64,000 nucleotides of DNA from Pseudomonas sp. HN11 (GCF_021390155.1 NZ_CP089985.1:4475001-4539000), one strand, 5' to 3'; numbered from the stretch's first letter, positions 26,600 through 35,873 are shown. Translations and numbers: made by a program. Notes: a model not told the origin generated them from the sequence alone.

Positions 26600-26929
26600 T
26601 TAAACCGGCATCTGCATGATGTCTTGGTAGGCCTGAACCAGCTTGTTACGTACCTGGGTCAACGCCTGGAAAGAAACACTGGCCTTCTGCGAGGCGACCA
26701 TCACATCGGTGAGGTCCACGCCGCTTTTGCCGATTTCAAAGGCATTGGCCAACTGGCTGGAGGCTTGCTGGGTGTCACTGACTTTGTTGATGGCCTGGCC
26801 GAGCATGTCGGCGAAGCTGCTTTGGCCCAATTCCGGCGCTGGCGCGACAGATTTCGGTTGAGCCATGGCATCCATTTGCATGGAGCGCATATCCAACATC
26901 AACCGATTGAACTCAATACCCTGGCTCAT
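26600..26929 (-). CDS. fliE: Flagellar hook-basal body protein FliE
   Basis: 109 aa from [13 protein letters not shown] start sixteen codons upstream is rejected because it would begin near the promoter and extend past the usual family length. The C-terminal half has the FliE signature ([22 protein letters not shown]). It links the MS ring to the rod and is the first rod-side export substrate. First gene of the fliEFGHIJ unit, with a sigma-54 promoter 63-78 bases upstream. Confidence 0.95.
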   Translation of the reverse strand: MSQGIEFNRLMLDMRSMQMDAMAQPKSVAPAPELGQSSFADMLGQAINKVSDTQQASSQLANAFEIGKSGVDLTDVMVASQKASVSFQALTQVRNKLVQAYQDIMQMPV

Positions 26930-26991
26930 GAACTTTTCTCTCCGACAACCCGCATGTTTTTTGACGCTACGCCGCAATTACTATGGGAGGT

Positions 26992-27007
26992 AGCAACAAG
27001 GGTGCCA
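26992..27007 (-). promoter_or_regulatory. Sigma-54 promoter of fliEFGHIJ
   Basis: Minus-strand TGGCACCCTTGTTGCT is a near-perfect -24/-12 element (TGGCAC, five bases, TTGCT). FleR is the expected activator of fliE in Pseudomonas, and fleR lies just upstream. Confidence 0.88.
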
Positions 27008-27023
27008 GCTCTGGTTCAACTCG

Positions 27024-27051
27024 TAAGAAAAGGCGACAAACCTTGTCGGCC
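27024..27051 (-). terminator. Probable intrinsic terminator after fleR
   Basis: On the minus strand GGCCGACAA and TTTGTCGCC pair with one bulged base and are followed by TTTTCTTA. It lies 11 bases after the fleR stop and upstream of the fliE promoter. Confidence 0.55.
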
Positions 27052-27061
27052 TCGATACTAA

Positions 27062-28438
27062 TCAGGTGGCGAACAGATACGCCTCGACATCCATCCCCGC
27101 GTCACGCATCTGCGCCAGCTTGTAGCGCAAGGTGCGCGGGCTGATGCCCAGACGCTCGGCGGCCTCTTTGCGACGGCCACGCTCGGCGCGCAGGGTGTCG
27201 ATGATCATCTGAAATTCGCGGCGACGCAGGTCGTCGCCCAGCGCACCGGCGGTTTCGGTTTCGGCTACCACGGGCGCCGGCGCCAAGGTTGGCAGCGGCG
27301 CGGCCCCGCTGCCCATGGCCAGGCAGAAATCCTGGGGCTGGATCAGGCCGCCCTGTTGCAGGATCAGCGCACGCTGGATGGCGTTGTCGAGCTCCCGCAC
27401 ATTACCCGGCCACGGGTAGGCGATCAGGCAGGCCTGGGCCTCAGCCGACAGCCGCGCCTGGGCGTGCTTCATTTTTTTGACGTGGTTGTTCAGCAGGCGC
27501 TCGGCCAGCGGGATGATGTCCGCCGGGCGTTCGCGCAACGGGCGCCAGGCCAGGGGGAATACCGACAGACGGTAGAACAGGTCTTCGCGAAAACGCCCCG
27601 CCGCCACTTCGCCCGCCAGGTCACGGTTAGTCGTAGCAACCACACGAATATCCAGCTGGATCGGCTTGCGGGCGCCGACGCGCTCCACTTCACGTTCCTG
27701 CAGCACCCGCAGCAACTTGGCCTGCAGACCCAGGGGCATTTCCGAAATTTCATCGAGCAGAATGGTGCCGCCGTCAGCCTGCTCGAACTTGCCCGCCTGG
27801 GCCGCGATGGCGCCGGTAAAGGAGCCTTTTTCGTGGCCGAACAGCGTGGCTTCGAGCATGTTGTCGGGGATCGCCGCGCAGTTGATCGCGATAAACGGCT
27901 GCTTGGTGCGGGTCGATTGCTGATGGATATAACGCGCCAGCACTTCCTTACCGGTGCCGGACTCGCCGGAAATCAACACAGTGGAATCGCTGCGCGCCAC
28001 GCGGGCCGCCAGCTCCAGCAATTGCGCACTGGCCGGTTCGAAGGCAATCGGACCCTCGCCGTCAGTGGCCGGGATTACACCCAGGGCGTGCCGTGCAACC
28101 AGCTCGATCAAGGCTTTGGGTTCGAAGGGTTTTACCAGGTAATCCGCCGCACCCTGGCGCATGGCATCGACTGCACGCTCGACGGCGCCATGGGCAGTCA
28201 TCAGCAATACCGGCAACTGCGGCTGACGCGCACGCAGCAGGCCGAGCAACTGGTGCCCGTCCATGCCGGGCATGTTCACATCGCTGACCACCAGGCTGAA
28301 GGACTCCTGCTCCACCGCCTCCAAGGCGTCTTCGGCAGAACCGACCGCCCGGTAGTCATGGCCCGCCAACAGCAGCGTGTCAGCCAATGCTTCACGCAGG
28401 GCGCGATCGTCTTCCACCAACAGAACCTTGATTGCCAT
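27062..28438 (-). CDS. fleR: Sigma-54-dependent flagellar response regulator FleR
   Basis: 458 aa. The receiver domain has D10/D11 and phosphoacceptor D53 (VSDVNMPGMDG). The AAA+ domain has Walker A GESGTGKE; the sigma-54 contact loop reads GSFTGA rather than the usual GAFTGA. A Fis-type helix-turn-helix is at the C-terminus (RRKEAAERLGISPRTLRYKL). It is phosphorylated by FleS and activates the basal body and hook operons. It follows fleS by 7 bases. Confidence 0.95.
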   Translation of the reverse strand: MAIKVLLVEDDRALREALADTLLLAGHDYRAVGSAEDALEAVEQESFSLVVSDVNMPGMDGHQLLGLLRARQPQLPVLLMTAHGAVERAVDAMRQGAADYLVKPFEPKALIELVARHALGVIPATDGEGPIAFEPASAQLLELAARVARSDSTVLISGESGTGKEVLARYIHQQSTRTKQPFIAINCAAIPDNMLEATLFGHEKGSFTGAIAAQAGKFEQADGGTILLDEISEMPLGLQAKLLRVLQEREVERVGARKPIQLDIRVVATTNRDLAGEVAAGRFREDLFYRLSVFPLAWRPLRERPADIIPLAERLLNNHVKKMKHAQARLSAEAQACLIAYPWPGNVRELDNAIQRALILQQGGLIQPQDFCLAMGSGAAPLPTLAPAPVVAETETAGALGDDLRRREFQMIIDTLRAERGRRKEAAERLGISPRTLRYKLAQMRDAGMDVEAYLFAT

Positions 28439-28445
28439 AGCCTTC

Positions 28446-29660
28446 CTACTCCGCGCTTGCCGCGCATGAAAACAGCGGCAAGGTCATCAATGCACAGGTG
28501 CCCCGCCCAACCCGGGAGTGCAACTGCAATTCTCCCTGATGAGCACGCGCCACTGCCTTGACCACGGTCAGGCCCAGGCCGGTGCCGTTGGTCTTGGTGG
28601 TGAAAAAAGGTTCGCCCAGACGCTGCAACACGGCGGGCTCGATACCGCTGCCGCTGTCGCTGATGCACAGGCGCAGGTTTTGCTCGCGGTTGTACAGGTG
28701 CACCTTGAGCCGCGCACCGGGGCCGCTGGCTTGGGTGGCGTTCTCGATCAGGTTGAGCAGCGAGCCGACGAGGGTGTCACGGTTGCACAGTAGTTCACCA
28801 AGGTGGCTATCGCACTGCCAACGCACGTGCACGTCTTGAATATGAGTGGCGGCCGCCGCCTGCAGCGCCTGCATCAACTCGGCCGGCGTGATGCGGTCGG
28901 TCAGCGGCAATTCGCCACGGGCAAACACCAGCATGTCGCGCACCTGATGCTCCAACTCGTGCAGGCGCTCCTTGAGCCGACCGGCAAACCGCTGGTGGGT
29001 GGCGGCAGGCAATTGTTCGTCAGTCAAATGACTGGCGTAGATCAGGGCAGCCGACAGCGGCGTGCGGATCTGATGCGCCAGAGAAGCGACCATGCGCCCC
29101 AGCGACGACAGACGCTCGTGCCGCGCCAACTGGTCTTGCAGGTGACGGGTTTCAGTCAGGTCATTGAGCAACACCAACTGGCCCGGCTCTGCGTCCAGGG
29201 AACGGGTGGCGATGGACAAACGGCGGCCGTCTTTCAGGGAAATTTCGTGACCGTCGTCTTCACGCGGCGCAAAGCAGCGGGTGATGACATGCCGCCACAG
29301 TTCGCCTTCCAGCGGCAGGCCCAGCATGTCGCAGGCCGCCGGGTTGGCTTCGCGCACGCGGCCTTCTTCGTCGATGACAATCACGCCACCGGGCAGCAGC
29401 GACAGCAGGTTTTGCAGACGGTTGGCCAGGCGTTCCTTCTCGGCCAACTCTTCCATGCGCTGGGCACTGACCACGGCCAACTCGCCTTTAAGCTCGGACA
29501 CACGGGCTTCGAGCAGGCTGTAGGAGTCGGTCAATTGACTGGACATCTGGTTGAACAGCGAAAAAGCCTGTTCCAGGCCTTGGCGGCTTTGCTGTTCTAC
29601 AGAGGGAACCAGCCCTGCAATGGCAGGACTGGAAGCGTGTTGGGCGGCGTGGGGCATCAT
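28446..29660 (-). CDS. fleS: Flagellar sensor histidine kinase FleS
   Basis: 404 aa with no membrane helix, so cytosolic. A coiled N-terminus (about 40-75) leads to a PAS domain (about 75-180, LPGGVIVIDEEGRVREANPAA region). The HisKA domain has the H box SLAHQIRTPLSAAL, and HATPase_c carries NLIENATQA and GTGLGLTVV. It partners FleR. Two ATGs stand in a row at the start. Preceded by a sigma-54 promoter. Confidence 0.95.
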   Translation of the reverse strand: MMPHAAQHASSPAIAGLVPSVEQQSRQGLEQAFSLFNQMSSQLTDSYSLLEARVSELKGELAVVSAQRMEELAEKERLANRLQNLLSLLPGGVIVIDEEGRVREANPAACDMLGLPLEGELWRHVITRCFAPREDDGHEISLKDGRRLSIATRSLDAEPGQLVLLNDLTETRHLQDQLARHERLSSLGRMVASLAHQIRTPLSAALIYASHLTDEQLPAATHQRFAGRLKERLHELEHQVRDMLVFARGELPLTDRITPAELMQALQAAAATHIQDVHVRWQCDSHLGELLCNRDTLVGSLLNLIENATQASGPGARLKVHLYNREQNLRLCISDSGSGIEPAVLQRLGEPFFTTKTNGTGLGLTVVKAVARAHQGELQLHSRVGRGTCALMTLPLFSCAASAE

Positions 29661-29710
29661 GCTCTCTCGCTTGGCTGACCGTCAGTTAAACGGAACGTTG
29701 CGAGGGCTGT

Positions 29711-29726
29711 AGCAATACCCGTGCCG
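29711..29726 (-). promoter_or_regulatory. Sigma-54 promoter of fleSR
   Basis: Minus-strand CGGCACGGGTATTGCT matches the -24/-12 consensus (GGCACG-N4-TTGCT). It is about 50 bases from the fleS start. FleQ is the known activator of fleSR. Confidence 0.88.
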
Positions 29727-29751
29727 AAAAAAAACCACTGAAGTTTCAGTG
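29727..29751 (-). terminator. Intrinsic terminator of fleQ
   Basis: The minus strand reads CACTGAA, two bases, TTCAGTG, then GG and eight T. It is 17 bases after the fleQ stop and abuts the fleSR promoter. Confidence 0.85.
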
Positions 29752-29767
29752 ATTTAAAAAACAGGCG

Positions 29768-31243
29768 TCAATCATCCGCCTGTTCGTCACCTTCTTTGCG
29801 GCTCATGCCGTACTTGCGCATCTTCTCCACCAAGGTGGTTCGACGAATGCGCAGGCGCTCGGCGGCACGGGCGACGATGCCGTTGGCGTCGTCCAGGGCT
29901 TGTTGGATCAGACCCTGTTCGAGGTTGCCGAGGTAGTCCTTCAGGTCCAGGCCTTCGGGCGGCAGCATGGCAGTCGAACCGAAGTCCGGGGTATGGCCGT
30001 TGATGGCCACCCGCTCTTCCATGTCGCTGCGCAGGCTGTCGACCAGTTGCTCATCTTCGTCGTCAACGTAACGGAATTTCTTCGGCAGCTCGACCACGCC
30101 GATCACACCGTAGGGGTGCATGATCGCCATGCGCTCCACCAGGTTGGCCAACTCACGCACGTTGCCCGGCCAGCCATGACGGCACAGGGACATGATCGCG
30201 GCGGAGTTGAAACGGATCGAACCGCGCTTTTCGTGCTCCATGCGCGAAATCAGTTCGTTCATCAGCAGCGGGATGTCTTCCACGCGCTCACGCAGTGGGG
30301 CCATCTCGATCGGGAATACGTTGAGGCGGTAGTACAGGTCTTCACGGAAGCTGCCGACCTCGATCATGCTTTCGAGATTTTTGTGGGTGGCCGCAATGAT
30401 GCGCACATCGACGCTCTGGGTCTTGTTGCTGCCCACGCGTTCGAAGGTCCGCTCCTGCAATACGCGCAGCAGCTTGACCTGCATCGGCAGCGGCATGTCG
30501 CCGATTTCGTCGAGGAACAGCGTGCCGCCGTTGGCCAGCTCGAAACGCCCGGCACGACTGGTGATCGCCCCGGTAAAGGCGCCCTTCTCATGGCCGAACA
30601 GTTCGCTTTCGAGCAGCTCTGCCGGGATCGCCCCGCAGTTGACCGGCACGAAAGGCCCGTCGCGGCGCTTGGAGTGATAGTGCAGGTTGCGCGCAACCAC
30701 TTCCTTGCCAGTGCCGGACTCGCCGAGGATCAGCACGCTGGCGTCGGTGTCGGCCACTTGCTGCATCATCTGGCGTACGTGCTGGATGGCACGGCTGGTG
30801 CCGACCAGGCTGCGGAACAGGTTGGGTTCGCGGTGGCGACCGCGCTCGCGGGCCTGGTCGTACATCTCGCGATAGACCTGGGCACGGTGCAGGGAATCCA
30901 GCAGTTTGCTGTAGCTGGGGGGCATTTCCAGACTGGAAAGCACCCGGCGGCGCTGGTCTTCGGGCAGGTCGACGGAAGAAATATCGCCCATTAACAACAC
31001 GGGAAGGAACTCATCCCAGGTTGACAGTGTCTTTAACAAGCCCAAAACAGCGCCAGGAGCGTTCACCGTCCCGATCAGCACACAAATGACTTCACGGCTC
31101 GATGACAATGAGCTGACCGCCTGCTGCCAGTCATGGCTGCCGCAGGGCAAATTTTCTTCGCCAAGAAAATTCAAAATCACCGCTAAATCGCGGCGGCGGA
31201 CGCTATCGTCATCAATCAGCAGAATTTTGGTTTCACGCCACAT
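29768..31243 (-). CDS. fleQ: Flagellar master regulator FleQ (sigma-54 activator, c-di-GMP responsive)
   Basis: 491 aa. The N-terminal receiver-like domain keeps D11-D13 but lacks the acceptor aspartate at the expected place (EVICVLIGT, about 51-59), as known for FleQ. The AAA+ domain has Walker A GESGTGKE (174-181) and GAFTGA (221-226). The C-terminal Fis-type helix-turn-helix is around [19 protein letters not shown]. FleQ turns on flagellar sigma-54 promoters and represses matrix genes until c-di-GMP binds; FleN modulates it. It is transcribed alone between fliT and fleS. Confidence 0.96.
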   Translation of the reverse strand: MWRETKILLIDDDSVRRRDLAVILNFLGEENLPCGSHDWQQAVSSLSSSREVICVLIGTVNAPGAVLGLLKTLSTWDEFLPVLLMGDISSVDLPEDQRRRVLSSLEMPPSYSKLLDSLHRAQVYREMYDQARERGRHREPNLFRSLVGTSRAIQHVRQMMQQVADTDASVLILGESGTGKEVVARNLHYHSKRRDGPFVPVNCGAIPAELLESELFGHEKGAFTGAITSRAGRFELANGGTLFLDEIGDMPLPMQVKLLRVLQERTFERVGSNKTQSVDVRIIAATHKNLESMIEVGSFREDLYYRLNVFPIEMAPLRERVEDIPLLMNELISRMEHEKRGSIRFNSAAIMSLCRHGWPGNVRELANLVERMAIMHPYGVIGVVELPKKFRYVDDEDEQLVDSLRSDMEERVAINGHTPDFGSTAMLPPEGLDLKDYLGNLEQGLIQQALDDANGIVARAAERLRIRRTTLVEKMRKYGMSRKEGDEQADD

Positions 31244-31413
31244 GCAATAGCAACTTCCCTAGTAAAACTTCCTGCCCCGATGTGAGGGCAATCGAGACGC
31301 CTGTAAGACTTTGTACCTTACTAGACGTCTGAAATCTGAAAACAGCACTAGTTAAGTCAAAAATGCTGGCACAGTCAAATATATGACGCGCCGTTCGGAC
31401 CAACTGAGCCCAT

Positions 31414-31710
31414 TCAGCCGAACAGATGGTAAACCTTTGACGCGTTTTTAGCTTGGTTGATCTGCGACATCTCTTCGAAAATCGCCTGGCGCTCGCCAGT
31501 CGTCACCTCAAGCAATTGCTGGTACACCGCCAGCAGGCTCTCAAGCTTTTCACGCAACGCATCCTCATCGACCGGCGCTTCACTGAGCACCTCGTCGATG
31601 ACATGACGACAGCCCAGGTCCAGTTCGCCAATGGCGTCCCAGTTACGGTCCGCCAGCGCGCCGATCAGCGCCTCACGGGTTTCATCAATGCGTTGCAATG
31701 CTTGGCTCAT
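31414..31710 (-). CDS. fliT: Flagellar protein FliT-like chaperone
   Basis: 98 aa from MSQALQRIDETREAL; an upstream in-frame start is less plausible. It is small, helical and acidic, and follows fliS by 25 bases, the standard place for FliT, the chaperone of the filament cap FliD. Sequence conservation in this family is low, so the call rests on position, size and helical character. The 170 bases between it and fleQ hold no clear promoter. Confidence 0.8.
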   Translation of the reverse strand: MSQALQRIDETREALIGALADRNWDAIGELDLGCRHVIDEVLSEAPVDEDALREKLESLLAVYQQLLEVTTGERQAIFEEMSQINQAKNASKVYHLFG

Positions 31711-31735
31711 GACGTGTTCCTCAAGGCCGATGGCC

Positions 31736-32140
31736 TTATTGTGCGGCGGTCTGTGGCGCGCCGATGGCATCCCAGCCTTCTTTCACGGTGATCAGCAAAC
31801 GCGCGACTTCGTCGATCATGTCGGCGTCGTTGTGCAAATTGGCTTCCATCAAACGGTTGGTCATGTACACGTACAGGCCTTCCAGTTGCTGAACGTATTC
31901 CTTGTTGTCGCTCTTTTCCTCACTCAGGCCGTCACGCAGGCCGATAAGGATATCGGTGGCCTTGCCCAGCATCAGGCCCTTCGCTGCGATGTCGCCACGC
32001 GCCAGCGCGCCTTTGGCCTGCGCCATGCGGTCAAGCCCGCCCTCCATCAACATCTGCACCAGGCGGTGCGGGCTGGCTTCGGAGATCTGGGCATGGGAAT
32101 TGACCTTCTGGTATTGGCGAAGGGCTCTCATGGGATTCAT
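31736..32140 (-). CDS. fliS: Flagellin export chaperone FliS
   Basis: 134 aa from MNPMRALRQYQKVN. The FliS family pattern is clear: ASPHRLVQMLMEGGLDRMAQAK in the first half and NKEYVQQLEGLYVYMTNRLMEAN later. It binds the C-terminal disordered part of FliC and stops early polymerisation. It is separated from fliD by 140 bases with a strong hairpin and a candidate sigma-28 promoter. Confidence 0.95.
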   Translation of the reverse strand: MNPMRALRQYQKVNSHAQISEASPHRLVQMLMEGGLDRMAQAKGALARGDIAAKGLMLGKATDILIGLRDGLSEEKSDNKEYVQQLEGLYVYMTNRLMEANLHNDADMIDEVARLLITVKEGWDAIGAPQTAAQ

Positions 32141-32188
32141 GTTTCTACCTCGTGACAGGCAACAGCGAGAAGGGTTGCAGTAACCATT

Positions 32189-32215
32189 ATGTCGACCCGT
32201 TCGCAAAAAACTTTA
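32189..32215 (-). promoter_or_regulatory. Candidate sigma-28 (FliA) promoter of fliS-fliT
   Basis: On the minus strand TAAAGTTT is identical to the -35 half of the enteric sigma-28 consensus. After 11 bases comes GTCGACAT, which matches five of eight positions of GCCGATAA. It lies 49-75 bases before fliS and after the fliD terminator. Confidence 0.45.
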
Positions 32216-32237
32216 AGCCGATGGTCCTACAAAGAAC

Positions 32238-32265
32238 AAAGCCCAGGTCAACGGACCCGGGCTTT
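32238..32265 (-). terminator. Strong terminator hairpin between fliD and fliS
   Basis: On the minus strand AAAGCCCGGGTC and GACCTGGGCTTT form a 12-bp stem with one G-U pair and a 4-base loop, followed by GTTCTTTG. A T-run also follows on the plus strand. It lies 15 bases after the fliD stop and probably limits read-through into fliST. Confidence 0.75.
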
Positions 32266-32280
32266 TTTATCCGTATTCAA

Positions 32281-33690
32281 TCAGCTATCACTGCTTTGCG
32301 ATTTACTGAGCGCATTGAGCGTGCCGAGGATACTGTTGCTCTGCTGGCGCAACTGCGCCACTAGCGTATCCATGGCCGTGTACTTGCGGGTCAAGGCGTC
32401 TTGCATGGTGGTGAGACGCTCATCCAGGGCGGTCTGCTGCTTGTTCAGGTCTTTGAGGCTGTCCGACAAGGATGTCGAACGCGTCGCCAGAATCCCCGTG
32501 GTGGCCTTGGCATAGCCATCGGTGGCGGTGGTCAGCCGCGCAAGCAAACCGTTCTTGCCGCTGAAGATACTGTTGATGTCGGCGGCGTTTGTCAGTACGG
32601 CCTTGTCCCACTGTTTGGCATCAATGCTCAGCGCGCCGGTGTCCTGGTCGGTAGTGACACCGAACTGGGCCAGGGACTTCAGGGTACCGTTGCCGGACAG
32701 TGCGTTGAACTCGTTGCGAATCGCAGCCTGCAAGGTGCGCATGGTCGAGTCGCCGGTCAGGGTGGCCGCCACCGAGTTGCCGGCAGCATCCTTGGTCACC
32801 TTGGTCTCGGCGTTCATCGCCTTGAGCAGGGCGTTGTAGGTGTCGACGAAGCCTTTGACCCCGGACTTGAGGGCGGTGGTGCTGGTGCTGACAGAGATGG
32901 TCAGCGCAGTCCGAGGCGCGTCCTTGGTTTGATCATTCGCAGCGACCGTCGGCGACAACGCCAGCAACTTGATGCTTACACCACTCACTGCATCCGTGAT
33001 GCTGTTGGACTTGGACTCTGCAGCAATACCGTCAATGGTGTATTTGGCATTCTGGGGCGGGGTCACTACGGTGTAACCGGTATCAATCCCCGAGTTACCC
33101 GACATCGTCAGGTCGGAACCAACCCCGGAGTTGGTGGAGGTCAGGATAAGACGCGAACCGTTGGAGTCGGTGAGGATGTTGGCACTCAGGCCTGCGGTGC
33201 CGAACTGCGAGTTGATCGAGTCACGCACCTGTTGCAGGGTCGCGCCGGCCGGCACCTTCAGGTCGAAGTTCTTGCCCGACTGGCTGATCGTCAGCGTCGT
33301 TGGGGTGGTGCCACTGTTCACGACCGTCGACTGGCCACCTGTGAAACTCTTGGTCGACAACTTCGAAGGCATCGCCAACTGGTTGACGATCAGCGCGAAG
33401 CTACCGCTCGCCGCACCCTGGTTGGCCGTCATGGTTGCAACCTTCTCGTCCGAAGACGTACCGGTCAAGCCACTGAAGCTGTTGTCGGTGCCCATACTGG
33501 CCAGCGCACCACGGAAGGCGTCCAGGGCGGCCTGGATCTTGCCGATCGACGACAGCTGGGTGGTCGCCTTTTGCGACTGCAGATTGATCTGAGCCTGTTT
33601 CGGCGCTCGCTCGGCATCCACCAGGGATTTCACAATTGCCTGAGTGTCGAAACCCGACCCCACGCCGGTAATCGTTGTACCCGCCATCAT
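32281..33690 (-). CDS. fliD: Flagellar filament cap protein FliD
   Basis: 469 aa. The N-terminus (TTITGVGSGFDTQAIVKSLVDAERAPK) and the C-terminal coiled region (LNKQQTALDERLTTMQDALTRKYTAMD) are typical of HAP2. A flagellin-IN type motif lies near 160-190 (LQQVRDSINSQFGTAGLSANI). Two ATGs stand in tandem; the second is better spaced from AGGAG. It caps the growing filament and helps flagellin fold. Its 5' neighbour is flaG, 78 bases away. Confidence 0.95.
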   Translation of the reverse strand: MMAGTTITGVGSGFDTQAIVKSLVDAERAPKQAQINLQSQKATTQLSSIGKIQAALDAFRGALASMGTDNSFSGLTGTSSDEKVATMTANQGAASGSFALIVNQLAMPSKLSTKSFTGGQSTVVNSGTTPTTLTISQSGKNFDLKVPAGATLQQVRDSINSQFGTAGLSANILTDSNGSRLILTSTNSGVGSDLTMSGNSGIDTGYTVVTPPQNAKYTIDGIAAESKSNSITDAVSGVSIKLLALSPTVAANDQTKDAPRTALTISVSTSTTALKSGVKGFVDTYNALLKAMNAETKVTKDAAGNSVAATLTGDSTMRTLQAAIRNEFNALSGNGTLKSLAQFGVTTDQDTGALSIDAKQWDKAVLTNAADINSIFSGKNGLLARLTTATDGYAKATTGILATRSTSLSDSLKDLNKQQTALDERLTTMQDALTRKYTAMDTLVAQLRQQSNSILGTLNALSKSQSSDS

Positions 33691-33768
33691 CTTTCTCCTA
33701 TTCCGGTGGCTGCCGTTATCTTGACGAACGTCGCTTCAAGCGGTGACAGCAACAAATTTCATGCCAGT

Positions 33769-34119
33769 TCAAGCTTTGTCATCAAACAACACATGACTGG
33801 CGCTGGCCAGGTTTTGCGCCAGCTTCAGGGCTGTTTCCGAAGGAATCTGCCGGATCACTTCACCCGTGTCGGTGGCAATGACCTTGACCACGACCCTGTG
33901 GGTGGAATCATCAATGGAAAAGTCCAGATTACGCTGGGCCGCTTGTACGAATTCTTTAATATCGGTGACCGCTTTTTCCAGGCTGTCCTTTTGGGACGTG
34001 CCCACGGTTGGCGCGGCCGCTTCAACCTTGCTTTTGTCCTTGTCTGCAACCACAGGTGCCACGGTGCCTTGGGGGGCCAGCGGCGGATAAGACAAGTTCA
34101 GTTTTACATTCATGTCCAT
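33769..34119 (-). CDS. flaG: Flagellar protein FlaG (FleL)
   Basis: 116 aa from MDMNVKLNLSYPP; the start is chosen because AGGAG is seven bases upstream. The C-terminal FlaG domain reads LDFSIDDSTHRVVVKVIATDTGEVIRQIPSE. It lies between fliC and fliD, as usual in Pseudomonas. The exact job is not settled; it influences filament length in some species. No separate sigma-54 promoter was found, and the fliC terminator lies just before it. Confidence 0.9.
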   Translation of the reverse strand: MDMNVKLNLSYPPLAPQGTVAPVVADKDKSKVEAAAPTVGTSQKDSLEKAVTDIKEFVQAAQRNLDFSIDDSTHRVVVKVIATDTGEVIRQIPSETALKLAQNLASASHVLFDDKA

Positions 34120-34138
34120 GCCCAATCTCCTCTGATTG

Positions 34139-34170
34139 GAAAAGACGAAAGGGCACGTAAACGCGCCCTT
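34139..34170 (-). terminator. Terminator of fliC
   Basis: On the minus strand AAGGGCGCGT, two bases, ACGTGCCCTT form a 10-bp stem with one mismatch, followed by TCGTCTTTTCC. It lies 24 bases after the fliC stop. Some read-through could supply flaG. Confidence 0.65.
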
Positions 34171-34193
34171 CCGTCAATCACCACGTGCCGTTA

Positions 34194-35609
34194 TTACTGA
34201 AGCAGCTTCAGTACAGCGGATGGCAGCTGGTTAGCCTGCGACAGGATCGCAGTGGAAGCCGACTGCAGGGTTTGCTGCTTGGTCAGTTCAGCGGCTTCGG
34301 AAGCGAAGTCGACGTCCTGGATGGTGGAACGAGCAGCGGTGGTGTTTTTCTGGATGTTGGACAGGTTGTCCACAGTGCTGGTCAGACGGTTCTGTACCGC
34401 ACCCAGGCCCGAACGGGAGCTGGAGATGGTTGCGATAGCCTGGTCGATCACGGAAACAGCGTTCTGGGCCTTGGTGGCGTCAGTCACGTCAGTTTGCGAT
34501 ACGGAGGTCTTGGCCGAAGCAGCCGAAGTAGCGGCACCGAAGACACCGGTCACACCAGCGCCTTCCAGGGAGTAACCCTTGGAGGAGTCCATGTTCACAG
34601 CACCGGTAGCGATGATGCCGTCAGCCAGGGCAGTAGCAGTACCGTAAACGCCCGAACCGTCTTTGGTGGCAACAGTGATGCTGCCGGCATCGGTCGAAGC
34701 ACTGAAGGACAGGTTTTCACCGGTGTCGGATTTAACCGACAGAGTGCCTTTGGACTCGTCGTAGTTAACGCTGATACCCAGTTTGGCGGAGTTGGACTTC
34801 AGCTGTTCAGCCAGGCTGGCAGTGTCTTTTACGCCAACGAACGTGGTGGCTTGGCCGCCAACGGTCATGGTGAACGAAGCTGGAGCGGTAGCAGCAGCAC
34901 CACCAACCACGAACTGAGCTTCAGTGCTGGCAGTAGCGCTCAGGCCACCGATGGCGCCGTTCAGCTGGGCAGCGATGGTTTTGGCAGACGCTGCACCGGC
35001 TACGGTAACGCTGGCAGTCTGGCCGTTACCGGTCACTGCGATTGCGCCGCCTACAACACCAGCGCCTGGAGTGATGCCGATGCTCTTGATTTGCTGCGAA
35101 CCGATGTTGTTGGCAGCAACGTTGTCCAGGGACAGGTTGATGGTTTCGTTAGCGTTGGCGCCAACCTGGATCGACTTGGTACCGTACGAACCGTCCAGCA
35201 GCTTCTGGCCACCGAAAGTAGTGGTCTGGGCGATACGGGTCAGTTCCGAAGTCAGGGCCTGGTATTCATCGTTGTTCGACTTACGGTCGTCAGGGCTCAG
35301 GGAGCCGGTTGCAGAGGACAGAGCCAGGGTACGCATTTTTTGCAGAATGTCGGTCGAAGCCTGCATTGCGCCTTCAGCGGTCTGCGCGATGGAGATACCA
35401 TCGTTGGCGTTCTTTACAGCTTGACCCAGGCCGTTGATCTGGCTGGTCATACGGTTGGCGATACCCAGGCCGGCGGCGTCGTCTTTAGCGCTGTTGATAC
35501 GCAGGCCGGAAGACAGGCGCTGCATCGATTGGGCCAGGGCGCCGCCAGCTTTGTTCAGGTTGCCCTGAGTAGTGATCGAAGCAATGTTGGTGTTTACTGT
35601 TAAAGCCAT
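34194..35609 (-). CDS. fliC: Flagellin FliC
   Basis: 471 aa from [11 protein letters not shown]; an upstream open stretch is rejected because it contains the promoter. Conserved D0/D1 regions are residues 1-170 and about 380-471, ending [10 protein letters not shown]. The variable middle holds two flagellin-IN-like units (about 188-235 and 243-302). The flg22 region is residues 30-51; relative to the P. aeruginosa peptide it differs at positions 5 (T to S), 7 (S to L) and 20 (Q to G). There is no cysteine in the protein. Transcribed from the sigma-28 promoter at 35688-35715. Confidence 0.97.
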   Translation of the reverse strand: MALTVNTNIASITTQGNLNKAGGALAQSMQRLSSGLRINSAKDDAAGLGIANRMTSQINGLGQAVKNANDGISIAQTAEGAMQASTDILQKMRTLALSSATGSLSPDDRKSNNDEYQALTSELTRIAQTTTFGGQKLLDGSYGTKSIQVGANANETINLSLDNVAANNIGSQQIKSIGITPGAGVVGGAIAVTGNGQTASVTVAGAASAKTIAAQLNGAIGGLSATASTEAQFVVGGAAATAPASFTMTVGGQATTFVGVKDTASLAEQLKSNSAKLGISVNYDESKGTLSVKSDTGENLSFSASTDAGSITVATKDGSGVYGTATALADGIIATGAVNMDSSKGYSLEGAGVTGVFGAATSAASAKTSVSQTDVTDATKAQNAVSVIDQAIATISSSRSGLGAVQNRLTSTVDNLSNIQKNTTAARSTIQDVDFASEAAELTKQQTLQSASTAILSQANQLPSAVLKLLQ

Positions 35610-35687
35610 GACGAAATCCTCGTTGGATGGATACTGCGGCTTCCGGCCCTGGCAACCGCCGGGTGTGGCCTGAGAACCTACGTAATA

Positions 35688-35715
35688 GTTATCGTCGTGG
35701 TAGCCGGTTGCTTGA
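35688..35715 (-). promoter_or_regulatory. Sigma-28 (FliA) promoter of fliC
   Basis: The minus strand reads TCAAG, 15 bases, then ACGATAAC, close to the Pseudomonas fliC promoter pattern ending GCCGATAA. It leaves a leader of about 70 bases before the ATG. Confidence 0.8.
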
Positions 35716-35817
35716 GGATTTTTTTTGATTTTTTTGCTGGCGTCGTGCCACCCCTTGCAATTCAAGGGTTTACGCGGGCTCCAAAGCCCGATTTCATTAG
35801 GTTTTTTGGCGCCAAAT

Positions 35818-35855
35818 AAAAAACGCCGATGATCTTTCGATCATCGGCGTTTTTT
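35818..35855 (-). terminator. Bidirectional-type terminator after the KAS III gene
   Basis: A perfect 12-bp stem ACGCCGATGATC / GATCATCGGCGT with a 4-base loop is flanked by A6 and T6 runs. It lies 18 bases after the KAS III stop and insulates it from fliC. Confidence 0.92.
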
Positions 35856-35873
35856 GTGGACGCTATCAAGGCA

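Noticed and set aside
31244..31413. Promoter for fleQ
   Set aside because: Two TTGACT sequences occur, but no good -10 hexamer follows either at 16-18 bases. A promoter must exist or read-through occurs, but I cannot place it.
33748..33766. Possible sigma-54 promoter for fliD (TGGCAT ... TTGCT)
   Set aside because: GG to GC distance is 13 bases in one reading, and the correctly spaced reading gives GT instead of GC. It also lies against the flaG stop codon.
35610..35765. Longer flagellin start 52 codons upstream
   Set aside because: The extension would cover the sigma-28 promoter and leader; the conserved flagellin start is MALTVNTN.
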